Shown: positions 6,703 through 14,938 of the stretch, one piece after another | How positions within the stretch are numbered: the first letter of the stretch is position 1 | How the letters are laid out: the number at the start of each line of letters is the position of its first letter | DNA from: JBAXTZ01 sp037129925 | GTDB lineage: Bacteria; Bacillota; Negativicutes; JBAXTZ01 | Direction: 5' to 3' | Length of the DNA: 32,784 nucleotides | Assembly: GCA_037129925.1 (NCBI GenBank) | Contig: JBAXTZ010000036.1 | Location: 1 to 32,784, forward strand | Notes under the pieces: model-generated | Told to the model about the DNA's origin: nothing | The model's input: only the letters and a program-made list of their open reading frames with translations | The model's database searches: none | Made by a program: the position numbers and the translations under genes

Positions 6703-7456
6703 GTATATTGCTGACCTTCATGTGCACACCGCGTTGTCGCCCTGTTGCAACAACCTGATGACACCAAAAACAATAATTGAAGCGGCGAAAGCCGTTGGCG
6801 TAAATATTATTGCCATTAGCGATCACAATGCCGGTGATAATGTCGATGTCATAAAACGGTTGGCGAATGCCGCCGGAATAACCTTGTTCTTCAGCCTGGA
6901 ATTGCATGTTCAGGAAAGTTTTCATATGCTTACATTATTCGAAGATCGCGCCAGTTACCAGCAGTGGCTGGAAATTGTTGAGCTACGCCGCAGTAAGCAG
7001 TTACTCGAAACCGATATCGGCAAGGCCCAGCATATATTTGACGATAACGATGAAATTGTTGACACAATCGCGGAGCGGTTGAACCTGGACAGCTCCATCC
7101 CGGTGCGTGAGGCAATTGCCAAAGTCCATGAACTGGGCGGGATTTGTATCGCGTCCCATATAGATAGGGCTTATGACAGCGTGTTGTTGGCTTTTCCCGG
7201 TGGTGTTCCGGAAGACTTAGCCTTTGATGCTTTGGAAATATCTTCGGAAACTTTGATGCCTCAGGCAATAAAAAAATATGCTGCGCTGCGCAGCCGTTAC
7301 CCCTTTGTTACTAATTCCGATTGCCATATTCCCGAAGAGTTTGTTAAAGGACCAAAGACGATATTTCATATAAACGAGCCGAAGCTCAGCGAAATATTGC
7401 TGGCGCTAAATAATCGCGCCGGGCGGTCAGTTGAATTTAAAAGCCGGGAGTGGTAG
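6695..7456 (+). CDS. PHP-domain phosphoesterase
   Basis: The 253-residue protein has the polymerase-and-histidinol-phosphatase (PHP) metal-binding motifs in order: D7-L-H9-V-H11-T, then SDHN near residue 42, a glutamate and histidine in FSLELHVQESFHML, ASHIDR, and the final NSDCH near residue 209. These ligands build the trinuclear metal site, so hydrolytic activity is likely. The arrangement resembles TrpH-type nucleoside-bisphosphate or RNA 5'-end phosphatases more than histidinol phosphatase, but the substrate is unknown. It begins inside the PIG-L-like gene (ATGAATAA overlap), so the two are translationally coupled. It is the last gene of the operon. Its TAG stop lies within the -10 element of the next promoter. 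Confidence 0.85.
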   Translation: MNKYIADLHVHTALSPCCNNLMTPKTIIEAAKAVGVNIIAISDHNAGDNVDVIKRLANAAGITLFFSLELHVQESFHMLTLFEDRASYQQWLEIVELRRSKQLLETDIGKAQHIFDDNDEIVDTIAERLNLDSSIPVREAIAKVHELGGICIASHIDRAYDSVLLAFPGGVPEDLAFDALEISSETLMPQAIKKYAALRSRYPFVTNSDCHIPEEFVKGPKTIFHINEPKLSEILLALNNRAGRSVEFKSREW

Positions 7457-7459
7457 AAT
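7431..7459 (+). promoter_or_regulatory. Extended -10 promoter of the hemolysin III-like gene
   Basis: TTGAAT (7431-7436), a 17-bp spacer ending TGG, and TAGAAT (7454-7459) form a TG-extended -10 promoter. It overlaps the end of the PHP gene. It starts a separate transcription unit closed by the terminator at 8140. Confidence 0.75.
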
Positions 7460-7489
7460 AACTGATATTTTCTTTCAACAAGGAGAAAA

Positions 7490-8113
7490 ATGCAATTGTC
7501 AAAAAAAGAAGAAATATGGAACGCGATAACGCATGGTGTCGGTGCAGTTGTTTCGATTCCGGCGTTGGTGTTACTGATAGTTTTTGCAATACAACGGGGG
7601 AGCTCTTGGCGGGTCGTCACATTCACGGTATTTGGTGTGACAATGTTGTTGTTATATTTGTGTTCAACTTTGCTGCACAGCTCATTTAACAACAGAAAAC
7701 TGCAAGATGTTTTTGAGGTCCTGGATCATTCCGCGATATATTTATTGATTGCCGGAACTTATACGCCGTTTATGTTAATCACGGTCGGCGGAGTGCTCGG
7801 CTGGACGATATTTGGTATCGTCTGGGGAATGGCATTATTCGGGATTGTTTTCAAAATATTTTTCGTCAAACGCTTCAAGTTGCTGTCGACGTTGATGTAT
7901 CTCGCGATGGGCTGGCTGATAGTTATCGCCCTGAAGACTTTGTATCTGAATTTGTCGTTTAACGGAGTGCTATTATTGGCGCTCGGTGGTATATCCTATA
8001 GTGTAGGAACTATATTTTATATGGCAAAATGGAAATATGCGCATACCGTCTGGCACGGATTTGTACTGGGCGGCAGCGCCATGATGTACCTTTGCGTTTT
8101 GCTTTATGTATAA
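7490..8113 (+). CDS. Hemolysin III / PAQR-family membrane protein
   Basis: The 207-residue protein is predicted to cross the membrane seven times and belongs to the hemolysin III (YqfA/TrhA, PAQR-like) family, whose bacterial members have been linked to membrane fluidity and energy homeostasis. The family histidines and aspartate are present: NAITHGVGA near the N-terminus, VLDHSAIYLLIAGTYTPF in the centre, and HTVWHGFVLGG at the end. Together they form the probable zinc site. Length matches the family (about 205-215). The start ATG follows AAGGAGAAAA. It has its own promoter and terminator and so is monocistronic. The old hemolysin name does not imply toxicity here. Confidence 0.9.
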   Translation: MQLSKKEEIWNAITHGVGAVVSIPALVLLIVFAIQRGSSWRVVTFTVFGVTMLLLYLCSTLLHSSFNNRKLQDVFEVLDHSAIYLLIAGTYTPFMLITVGGVLGWTIFGIVWGMALFGIVFKIFFVKRFKLLSTLMYLAMGWLIVIALKTLYLNLSFNGVLLLALGGISYSVGTIFYMAKWKYAHTVWHGFVLGGSAMMYLCVLLYV

Positions 8114-8139
8114 TTGCCAGTATGATTGATAAGACAATA

Positions 8140-8167
8140 AGATTGCTCGAAAGAGTGATCTTTTTTT
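8140..8167 (+). terminator. Rho-independent terminator
   Basis: A 9-bp stem (8140-8148 with 8153-8161, two G-U pairs) closes on a GAAA tetraloop and is followed by a T7 run (8161-8167). It ends the hemolysin III-type unit. Confidence 0.75.
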
Positions 8168-8247
8168 GTAATCAGAGAAATCAGGCAGGAAAAGCGGTTG
8201 GGTTAGTCGAATTAACATTGCACTAAACAGATTTTCAAAGGAGAGTT

Positions 8248-9816
8248 ATGAAACTTGAAAAGTCGATTTCGCCGTTAGGGTTACTGTTCATCTCGGTTAG
8301 TTCGATTATGGGTTCCGGGTGGTTGTTCAGCGCCTTCTACGCAACCCAGAATGCCGGCCCGGCATCAATCATTTCTTGGTTGGTCGGTGGGGTTTTTATG
8401 CTCATTGTAGCATTTACCTTCGCCGAAGTTTTTTCGACGCTGCCGGTATCCGGTGCCAGCGTGCGTATCCCGCAGATCAGTCACGGTAATGTCGTGGGGA
8501 TATTTTGCTCGCTGGCGTTCTGGTTTACCTATGTCGTGTTGATCGTAATTGAGGTACAAGCTGTTATCCAGTATCTTAGTTTCTATTTTCCCGATTTGGT
8601 CACCGAGTCCGGTGGACTGAGTTTAGTTGGTTATTCAGTGTCGATGGTGTTACTGTTTTTGCTGTGCTGGATAAACACCGCATCGATGAAATGGGTGACC
8701 CGTTGCAATAGTTTGCTCACGGTATTGAAAATTGTGATTCCGATTTTTATCGGTATCTATCTGTTAATCGCTTTTTTCAGTGTAAAAAATCTCTTTCATC
8801 CCTTGGATTCAGTGTTTGCACCGATGGGGATTCACGGTATTTTCGCAGCCATATCTACTGGCGGAATCGTGTTTTCCTATAATGGCTTTAAATTTTCTTG
8901 TGAAGTGGGTGGCGAAACCAAAAATCCCGGCTTTGCAATTCCCTTTGCGGTCATTGGCTCAATCTTGTTGTGTATGGTGATTTTTCTGATATTGCAGTCT
9001 AGTTTTATCGTTTCTTTAAGCCCAAAAGATATTCACGAGGGCTGGGGTTCGCTGACACTGATGAATAACAATTCGCCGTTTGCCAGTATTTTGGCAGAAA
9101 ACGGTATTCATTGGATAATCCCAATCTTGTACGTCGGAGCCGTCGTCTCGCCGTTGGCGGCCGGATTAATTTACTGCACCTGTGCCTCACGTTCGCTGAT
9201 GGGCATTGCGCTAAATGGTTACGCGCCGAAGTTTCTTACGAAGATGAACAAGAACAATGTGCCGCACATTCCGGTGTGGATCAATTTCGTGTTGGCGCTT
9301 ATCGTGTTTAACTTTTTTCGCGGCTGGCATCAAATTGCCGATTTGCTGACCTATCTGTTCGCACTGACGTTTGTTTTTGGCCCGATCTGTTTACTGGCAT
9401 TTCGCAAGCAGTTGCCGGATCGCAAGCGCCATATTCGGTTGCCGTTTGTCAAAATCTGGACGTTTGTCTCGCTATATTTGTGTACACTCTTTATCTATTG
9501 GGTGGGCTGGTTTATTATTTCCAAAACCGGTTGGTTCTTGTTGTTTTGCATCGTGATGGCGTTGGTTATGCAGATTGCAACCAAGGAAACGGTCGCGGAA
9601 ATGAAAATGCATTGGAAGTGTTCGAGTTGGCTATGGGTGTTCGCGGCTACGGCATTTATAGCGTCTTACGCAGGAAGTTACGGCGGTGGACATGCGCTAC
9701 TGGATGACGGCTGGGTGATGTTATTTTTGGCAGTCTCGGATTTGCTGGTAATCTGGTTAGCAATGAAATATCGGATGCCGGATGCAGCTGTCTTGGCTGA
9801 AACTGCGGATATTTAA
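8248..9816 (+). CDS. APC-superfamily amino acid permease
   Basis: The 522-residue protein is a polytopic membrane protein with about 12 hydrophobic segments. The first segment carries the APC signature (SSIMGSGWLFSAFYATQNAGP), with the G-S-G bend that contacts substrate in this superfamily. Segment two ends VAFTFAEVFSTLPVSGA. Segment six reads GIVFSYNGFKFSCEVGGETKNPG, again typical. Overall layout is like YveA-type aspartate/glutamate:proton symporters, but the substrate cannot be decided from sequence. The start ATG follows AAAGGAGAG at good spacing. It leads the group containing DUF975, GH172 and GH65, although 68 bases with tandem repeats separate it from the next gene, so co-transcription is uncertain. 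Confidence 0.87.
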   Translation: MKLEKSISPLGLLFISVSSIMGSGWLFSAFYATQNAGPASIISWLVGGVFMLIVAFTFAEVFSTLPVSGASVRIPQISHGNVVGIFCSLAFWFTYVVLIVIEVQAVIQYLSFYFPDLVTESGGLSLVGYSVSMVLLFLLCWINTASMKWVTRCNSLLTVLKIVIPIFIGIYLLIAFFSVKNLFHPLDSVFAPMGIHGIFAAISTGGIVFSYNGFKFSCEVGGETKNPGFAIPFAVIGSILLCMVIFLILQSSFIVSLSPKDIHEGWGSLTLMNNNSPFASILAENGIHWIIPILYVGAVVSPLAAGLIYCTCASRSLMGIALNGYAPKFLTKMNKNNVPHIPVWINFVLALIVFNFFRGWHQIADLLTYLFALTFVFGPICLLAFRKQLPDRKRHIRLPFVKIWTFVSLYLCTLFIYWVGWFIISKTGWFLLFCIVMALVMQIATKETVAEMKMHWKCSSWLWVFAATAFIASYAGSYGGGHALLDDGWVMLFLAVSDLLVIWLAMKYRMPDAAVLAETADI

Positions 9817-9832
9817 ACAGGGTTGTGCTGTT

Positions 9833-9864
9833 ACTCGACTACTTGACTTCTTGACTACTCGATT
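9833..9864 (+). repeat. 8-bp tandem repeat, four units (upstream of DUF975 gene)
   Basis: Units ACTCGACT, ACTTGACT, TCTTGACT and ACTCGATT follow each other between the permease stop and the ribosome binding site of the next gene. The same unit family recurs at 10616-10647. Confidence 0.75.
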
Positions 9865-9884
9865 ACAAAAAAACGGAGGTATAT

Positions 9885-10598
9885 ATGGTTGTAACAATGT
9901 CTAATTCAGAGATTCGGGCGGCGGCATCGGCCGCGGCAAAATCGCAAATGAAATTTTTGATAATCGCGTATTTCTTTCTGGGGGCGCTTAATCAGGCTGG
10001 TCAGATTTTCAATATGAATAACCCGTCGCCGGATGCCTGGTTGCAAGTTTTGCTGACCGGGCTGGCATCGATAGTATTGGTGTTTTGCATATCGGCGTGG
10101 TTGAGCAAGGGCTACGCGAACGCTAATCTAATGATTGTCGACGGAATTAAGGCTTCTTCAAATGACTTGTTTATCGGTATAAAAGACTTTTGGCGGTCAT
10201 TTATAGCGGTGATATTGATATTCATTAAAACCCTGCTGTGGTTCTGCCTGTTCATCTTCCCGGCGCTTATTGCCTACTTCAAATATATTTTGACTTTCTA
10301 TGTTATGAACGAGCGCCCCGACCTAAGCGGTGCGCAGTGTATTCAGGAAAGTTGCCGGCTGATGAAAGGCAACAAGCAGCGGCTATTTAAAATGCTGATT
10401 ATCTATATGGCGTTTTCGGCGGTAGTCGCGATAGTAGGCTATTTGCTGTTTTGGGGGTTGTTTTCACTGGTAGCTCCACAAAGCGCGGCTCAAGATGCAG
10501 CTTCAGCAATCTCAGTATTTATCGCCGGTATAGTTTATGGTATAAAAGCCAATCCAACGATTGCCAAATTTTACCGGCTAGTTTCTGCCGAAGCGTAA
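9885..10598 (+). CDS. DUF975 family integral membrane protein
   Basis: The 237-residue protein has an N-terminal amphipathic stretch and about five or six hydrophobic segments. Near residues 155-165 it carries the DUF975 signature, a cytoplasmic S-C-R-L-M-K-G-N-K-Q-R-L-F motif preceded by ALIAYFKYILTFYVMNERPDLS. The function of the family is unknown; it is common in Firmicutes. The start ATG follows a strong GGAGGT (9875-9880); an ATG four codons later is possible. Repeat arrays of one family lie on both sides of the gene (9833-9864 and 10616-10647), so it may have been inserted or moved as a unit. It sits between a permease and two carbohydrate-active enzymes but shows no obvious role in sugar use. 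Confidence 0.8.
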   Translation: MVVTMSNSEIRAAASAAAKSQMKFLIIAYFFLGALNQAGQIFNMNNPSPDAWLQVLLTGLASIVLVFCISAWLSKGYANANLMIVDGIKASSNDLFIGIKDFWRSFIAVILIFIKTLLWFCLFIFPALIAYFKYILTFYVMNERPDLSGAQCIQESCRLMKGNKQRLFKMLIIYMAFSAVVAIVGYLLFWGLFSLVAPQSAAQDAASAISVFIAGIVYGIKANPTIAKFYRLVSAEA

Positions 10599-10615
10599 TT
10601 TATTAACTTATAACC

Positions 10616-10647
10616 ACTCGATAACTCGACAACTTGACAACTCGATA
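10616..10647 (+). repeat. 8-bp tandem repeat, four units (downstream of DUF975 gene)
   Basis: Units ACTCGATA, ACTCGACA, ACTTGACA and ACTCGATA are followed by a partial unit. They end just before the GGGGGAG ribosome binding site of the GH172 gene. This is the same repeat family as 9833-9864. Confidence 0.75.
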
Positions 10648-10665
10648 ACTTATTCAGGGGGAGAC

Positions 10666-11769
10666 ATGAAATTCAACGGCTTAGGAATGAATCTTGGCAA
10701 TTTGTCGCGGTTGAGCGCGGCTGAATCTCGCTCAATTAGCGCGGAAAACTTCACTGGCGAAAAAGGCGCGGGCGGCATGGCCGAAGTTTCGGGCAATAAT
10801 GGCGCCGCGAAAAATCTTGGTCGGGGTTGGAAAGTTTCGCCCTGTGTTACGATTAAAGCCGGAACAGTTTTTCAATTAGCGGAAATTAACGGGCAAGGCG
10901 CCATTCAAAGTATCTGGATGACAGGTAATATCGGCAGGCATTTGATCTTGCGGATTTACTGGGACGACCAGGAATCACCAGCTGTTGAAGTGCCGCTGGC
11001 GGATTTTTTTGCCTCGCCCTGGACGGATGAAGATCAGGGCATCAACCGAATTGGCAAGAGCTGTTTGCCAATCGACAGCGTTCCGGTCGCCGTAAATCCG
11101 GTCTGCGGTTTTAATTGTTTTTGGGAAATGCCGTTTCGAAAACGGGCGCGTATGACCGTCGAAAATCGCGCCACGCAAGATAAAACTTTATTTTTCCAGA
11201 TAAATTACACACTTACCGAGGTGCCGGAAGATTGCGGTTATTTTCACGCCCAGTTTCGCCGGGTCAATCCGGTTGCCTATAAAGAAGTTTTTACGATTCT
11301 GGACAATATCAATGGTCAGGGTCAATTTGTCGGTTGCTCACTGGGCTGGGGGGTGAACTCTAACCGTTGGTGGGGTGAGGGCGAAATTAAATTTTTCATT
11401 GATGGCGATAATGAATTTCCCACTATCTGCGGTACCGGCACCGAAGATTATTTTGGCGGCTCATATAACTGGGAAGTGTCCGGCGATTATATGGCTTATA
11501 CTACTGCCTATTTAGGGATGAGGCCGGTGCCGCAGCTCGATATGTATCACGCGCAAAAACGCTTCCAGATGTATCGCTGGCATATCATGGATCCCATTCG
11601 ATTTAGAACGGACTTGAAAGTTACCATTCAGGCATTGGGTTGGAAACAGGGTTTTAGCGAATATCTGCCGCTCCAGGATGACATCTGCTCGACGGCGTTT
11701 TGGTATCAGACACTACCCGGTTCACAGTTTCCCGAATTGCCGGATAATGACTACTTAATGATCAACTAA
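10666..11769 (+). CDS. GH172 (DUF2961) family glycoside hydrolase
   Basis: DUF2961 proteins form family GH172, whose characterised members act on alpha-D-fructofuranosides or difructose dianhydride, with arabinofuranosidases also known. This 367-residue protein has the family's double jelly-roll features: an N-terminal ENFTGEKGAGG segment, GAIQSIWMTG, VPLADFFAS, and the acidic centre GEGEIKFFIDGDNEFPTICGTGTEDYFGG, which holds the likely catalytic glutamates. It then has Y-R-W-H-I-M-D-P-I-R-F near the C-terminus. There is no signal peptide, so it acts in the cytoplasm. The start ATG follows GGGGGAG. It is 17 bases upstream of the GH65 phosphorylase gene and almost certainly co-transcribed, pointing to a shared oligosaccharide substrate. 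Confidence 0.85.
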   Translation: MKFNGLGMNLGNLSRLSAAESRSISAENFTGEKGAGGMAEVSGNNGAAKNLGRGWKVSPCVTIKAGTVFQLAEINGQGAIQSIWMTGNIGRHLILRIYWDDQESPAVEVPLADFFASPWTDEDQGINRIGKSCLPIDSVPVAVNPVCGFNCFWEMPFRKRARMTVENRATQDKTLFFQINYTLTEVPEDCGYFHAQFRRVNPVAYKEVFTILDNINGQGQFVGCSLGWGVNSNRWWGEGEIKFFIDGDNEFPTICGTGTEDYFGGSYNWEVSGDYMAYTTAYLGMRPVPQLDMYHAQKRFQMYRWHIMDPIRFRTDLKVTIQALGWKQGFSEYLPLQDDICSTAFWYQTLPGSQFPELPDNDYLMIN

Positions 11770-11786
11770 CAACAACGAGGTAAATA

Positions 11787-14075
11787 ATGGACAACACTTT
11801 TATCCTGCGTGAGACCGAGTTCGCCATTGACAAAAACATGCATTACGAAGGCGCGATGACGATTGGAAACGGCTATATTAATTTGCGCGGCGCTTTTGAA
11901 GAAGGGTTGGATAGTCAACCACAGGATTTGGAGTACATAAGAATTCCGGCAAATGTCACGCTGGAAAAATCCAGAAAAACTCAATCAAAATTCGGAACTT
12001 ATATTCCCGGAGTGACCGGTAATAATCCGTTGCTAAACGAGGTAATAGTAAATCTGCCGCACATAATAAATTTCACATTAGTAGTTGACGGCGAAAACAT
12101 GGATATGGAAAAATCGGCTATTAGCGAATACGACCGGAGCTTGAATATGTCTGATGGTTCGCTGGCGCGGCGGGTCGTTTGGAAGACTAAATCCGGTTGT
12201 GTCATTGAAGTCAAATTTGAGCGCTTTGCGAGCTGGGCGGACAAGCATCTGCTTTGTCAGGAAATTTCGCTAACCGCGGTTCAAGGCAGTCCGGATTTGG
12301 AAATATTTGCCGGTATTGACGCAAATGTGCGCACTAATGGTCATAATCATTTTTCTATGCTTAATACCTGGGTAAATGATGCCGGACTGCCAACTGTGCA
12401 GCTGGAGACGGACAGAAACGTAACGGCTTGGTTTGTTGCTGATGTCCAGTCGATTATCCCAAGTAGTCCGGTTCAATGGTCCGGCTACGTCGGACGCAAA
12501 TTCGCGTTCCGGTTGCAACAAGGCGCAGTTATAAAGTTTGACAAAAAAGTTTACGTTGCTACAAATCGGGATAATGATAACGTTAATGCGCCGCTGTTAC
12601 TGGAGCAGTTGGCGAAAACTTATGCCCATTGTAGTTATGCCGACTTGAAAAAAAAACATTCCGAAGTAATGGCGCTTGACTGGAACGCTGCGGACATCAT
12701 CGTCGAAGGCAATGAAGAATATCAACGCGCATTACGGTTCTCGATATATCATCTATTGCGGGCGCAAGTGAAAGGCGATTCGCGGGTGGCGATATGCGCC
12801 AAAGGTCATGCCGGCGAAGCCTATTTTGGCAGATATTTTTGGGATACCGAGATGTACCTATTGCCGTTTTTTCTGTACACGTTTCCGGAACGGGCGCGTG
12901 ATTTGGCGCTATACCGCTATAATACACTGGACGGCGCCAAGCAAAATGCCAAAAAGTATGGTTATCACGGCGCGCGTTACCCTTGGGAAAGCGGCACCGA
13001 AGGTACTGAGCAGTGTCCGAACTGGCAGTATGGCGATCACGAAATTCACGTTACCGCCGACGCGGTACTGGGAATGTATCATTATTATAAAGCGACTGAC
13101 GATGAAGTATTTGCCAACACCAAGTTGCTGCCGGTTCTGGTGGAGACGGCGCGGTATTGGTGCAGCCGGGGCGATCGGCGTAATGGGCGCTGTGAGCTAC
13201 TGGGAGTTATGGGGCCTGATGAATATTCGCCGTTTTCCCGTAACAATTACTATACTAATTATTTGGCAAAGTTTTCTCTGGAATTGACGGTCGAACGGCT
13301 GCGGAAATTGAAAGATAATGATGCTGCTTACAGCGAGATTACTCGAGAATTAGCGCTCTCCGAAACCGAGTTGGCAGATTTTGAGCTGGTCGCGGCGCAA
13401 TTGCCGTTGCCGTATGATGAACCGCGAAAATTATTGCTGCAGGCCGAAGATTTTATGGATTTGGCCGATATTGATTTCGATAAAGAATGGCGAGACAAAA
13501 GCAAACCGTTTGGCAATAATGTTTCCCAAGAACGCTGTTATCGTTCGAAATGTTTGAAACAAGCCGATGCCTTGATGGTGCCATTTTTGTTCCCTCAGAA
13601 ATTCTCTCAGGAAGAGATTGGCAACTGTTATGATTACTATGAGCCATTGACTACCCACGACAGTTCACTGTCGCCATCGGCACACGCGATAGTTGCGGCA
13701 TGGTTGGGGAAAAGCGCGATAGCCGAACAGTTTTTTCGCCGGTCGATTTTCATCGACACCGACGCACAAAACTGCGGCGCCGCTGACGGAATACATATTG
13801 CTAACGCCGGTGGCAACTGGATGGTGCTGGTTTATGGATTTTTGGGAATGCAGACGGCCATCAACAGCGATGAATTAAGCTTTCAGCCGCGGTTGCCACA
13901 AGGAATTTCCGGGTTGGAGCTGACTATCAACTGGCACGGTACCGCAGTGAAAGTTGCCAGTGATCACCAGTCGCTGAGGTTGACAAATACCGGTAGCCAG
14001 AGTATCAACGTCCGCGTAAACAATCGTAAATACATACTGAAACCGGAAGTGGAACGGAAGTTCAAGCTGGTTTGA
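11787..14075 (+). CDS. GH65 family glycoside phosphorylase/hydrolase
   Basis: GH65 enzymes, mostly inverting phosphorylases, split alpha-glucosides such as maltose, kojibiose, nigerose or trehalose with phosphate to give beta-glucose-1-phosphate. The 762-residue length is typical. An N-terminal beta-sandwich (to about 270) precedes the (alpha/alpha)6 barrel. Barrel motifs are RYFWDTEMYLLPFF, GARYPWESGTEG and H-E419-I-H-V-T-A-D, where E419 is the expected general acid. The phosphate-binding loop T-H-D-S-S-L-S-P follows near residue 625, which favours a phosphorylase over a hydrolase. Substrate linkage cannot be read reliably. It is cytoplasmic, with ribosome binding site ACGAGGTAA. It is the last gene of its group; no terminator is visible after it. 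Confidence 0.9.
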   Translation: MDNTFILRETEFAIDKNMHYEGAMTIGNGYINLRGAFEEGLDSQPQDLEYIRIPANVTLEKSRKTQSKFGTYIPGVTGNNPLLNEVIVNLPHIINFTLVVDGENMDMEKSAISEYDRSLNMSDGSLARRVVWKTKSGCVIEVKFERFASWADKHLLCQEISLTAVQGSPDLEIFAGIDANVRTNGHNHFSMLNTWVNDAGLPTVQLETDRNVTAWFVADVQSIIPSSPVQWSGYVGRKFAFRLQQGAVIKFDKKVYVATNRDNDNVNAPLLLEQLAKTYAHCSYADLKKKHSEVMALDWNAADIIVEGNEEYQRALRFSIYHLLRAQVKGDSRVAICAKGHAGEAYFGRYFWDTEMYLLPFFLYTFPERARDLALYRYNTLDGAKQNAKKYGYHGARYPWESGTEGTEQCPNWQYGDHEIHVTADAVLGMYHYYKATDDEVFANTKLLPVLVETARYWCSRGDRRNGRCELLGVMGPDEYSPFSRNNYYTNYLAKFSLELTVERLRKLKDNDAAYSEITRELALSETELADFELVAAQLPLPYDEPRKLLLQAEDFMDLADIDFDKEWRDKSKPFGNNVSQERCYRSKCLKQADALMVPFLFPQKFSQEEIGNCYDYYEPLTTHDSSLSPSAHAIVAAWLGKSAIAEQFFRRSIFIDTDAQNCGAADGIHIANAGGNWMVLVYGFLGMQTAINSDELSFQPRLPQGISGLELTINWHGTAVKVASDHQSLRLTNTGSQSINVRVNNRKYILKPEVERKFKLV

Positions 14076-14103
14076 GTTGAAGTTTAATTGCTCATTTGCT
14101 CTG

Positions 14104-14132
14104 TTGCGAAGTGTTTTTATTTGTGCTACAAT
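14104..14132 (+). promoter_or_regulatory. Promoter of the AbrB/PIN toxin-antitoxin operon
   Basis: TTGCGA (14104-14109), a 17-bp spacer with TG one base before the -10, and TACAAT (14127-14132) fit a TG-extended sigma-70-type promoter. A transcript from here would begin about 30 bases before the antitoxin ATG at 14173, which rules out a longer in-frame start at 14077. Confidence 0.75.
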
Positions 14133-14172
14133 AATAACAAAATTGTTTACGCGTGGCAAAGGGGGTTGCATC

Positions 14173-14430
14173 ATGGCTTTGGCTAAAATATCCGCCAACT
14201 GGCAAATAAATATTCCGCTGGAAATCCGAAAACTGCTAAAGTTAAGACCGGGGCAATTCCTTCAAATGCAGCAAATCGGCAATGAGATAAGACTTGTGCC
14301 GGTGCAGGAAAACATCAGCAAGCTGCGTGGCGCGCTCGTGAATGTTGCCGGAAGCATCCCGGAAAATTATGACGCTGCTGTAGAACAAGGATGGAAAGAT
14401 TGGGCAAATGATTATGCAAAAAAAGCGTAA
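14173..14430 (+). CDS. AbrB/MazE-type antitoxin
   Basis: This 85-residue protein has the swapped-hairpin AbrB fold at its N-terminus (MALAKISANWQINIPLEIRK, then LLKLRPGQFLQM). That fold in VapB-type antitoxins binds the operon's own promoter. The C-terminal half (residues 50-85) is a probable toxin-wrapping tail with acidic and aromatic residues. The start ATG at 14173 follows AAAGGGGG and sits just after the promoter. The gene overlaps the PIN-toxin gene by 23 bases, the usual arrangement for coupled antitoxin-toxin pairs. The antitoxin should neutralise the toxin and repress the operon. Confidence 0.87.
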   Translation: MALAKISANWQINIPLEIRKLLKLRPGQFLQMQQIGNEIRLVPVQENISKLRGALVNVAGSIPENYDAAVEQGWKDWANDYAKKA

Positions 14431-14827
14431 ACTGATTGACACCAATCTGGTGATTCGTTTTTTGTCTAACGATCCACCTGTTCAAGCCGAAAAAGTTGAA
14501 CGCTTCATTAATGATGCATGTTCAAACGGGGAACAACTCTTCCTCCACGATGTTTGCATCGCCGAAACAGTTTGGGTGCTGGAAAAAGTGTACAAAACAA
14601 CCCGACCGAATATCGTTGCGTTGTTGAGAGACTTTTTCGCGTTGCCTTGCATCACCTGCGTTGAACCGAAATTAATTGACGCAGCGCTGAACGCGTATGC
14701 GAATAATAACGTCGACTGGATTGACGCTTGGCTCGCGGCATATTCTGAACTACACGATAACGGAGAAATATTTTCGTTTGACCGTGATTTCGATAAGTTG
14801 ACGGGGATCAAAAGGTATGAGCCATGA
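14408..14827 (+). CDS. PIN-domain ribonuclease toxin (VapC-like)
   Basis: The 139-residue protein is a PIN-domain nuclease. The acidic metal-binding residues are all present: D11 (LIDTN), E53 (CIAETVWVLE), D103/D106 (NNVDWIDAW) and D125/D127 (FSFDRDFDKL). An intact active site implies a functional RNA-cleaving toxin controlled by the AbrB-type partner upstream. The start may be ATG 14408 or ATG 14414, two codons on; both overlap the antitoxin gene. A hairpin terminator follows 15 bases after the stop. Its RNA target cannot be inferred. Confidence 0.87.
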   Translation: MIMQKKRKLIDTNLVIRFLSNDPPVQAEKVERFINDACSNGEQLFLHDVCIAETVWVLEKVYKTTRPNIVALLRDFFALPCITCVEPKLIDAALNAYANNNVDWIDAWLAAYSELHDNGEIFSFDRDFDKLTGIKRYEP

Positions 14828-14842
14828 CCAAGTTGCGAATAT

Positions 14843-14879
14843 AAAAAAAGCCGCCTGCGCAATGCCGGGCGGTTTTTTT
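14843..14879 (+). terminator. Rho-independent terminator of the toxin-antitoxin operon
   Basis: A run of A, then GCCGCC pairs with GGCGGT followed by T7 (14873-14879). A-T pairing extends the stem base, so it could also stop transcription from the opposite strand. Confidence 0.8.
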
Positions 14880-14904
14880 ATTGTGTTTTTTTTCATCTGC
14901 GGCA

Positions 14905-14938
14905 ACAAAAAACCGCCAGCGTTACAGCAAGCGGTTTA
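14905..14938 (-). terminator. Rho-independent terminator of the XRE repressor gene
   Basis: On the minus strand, AAACCGC (14937-14931) pairs with GCGGTTT (14916-14910) and runs into T6 (14912-14907). The repressor's TAA stop (14936-14938) overlaps the stem. With the neighbouring plus-strand terminator it insulates two convergent units. Confidence 0.75.

Noticed and set aside
10634..10639. TTGACA as a -35 box before the GH172 gene
   Set aside because: It is part of the 8-bp repeats and no -10 element follows at 15-19 bp.
14077..14172. N-terminal extension of the AbrB antitoxin
   Set aside because: The promoter (14104-14132) lies within it, and the AbrB fold begins exactly at ATG 14173.
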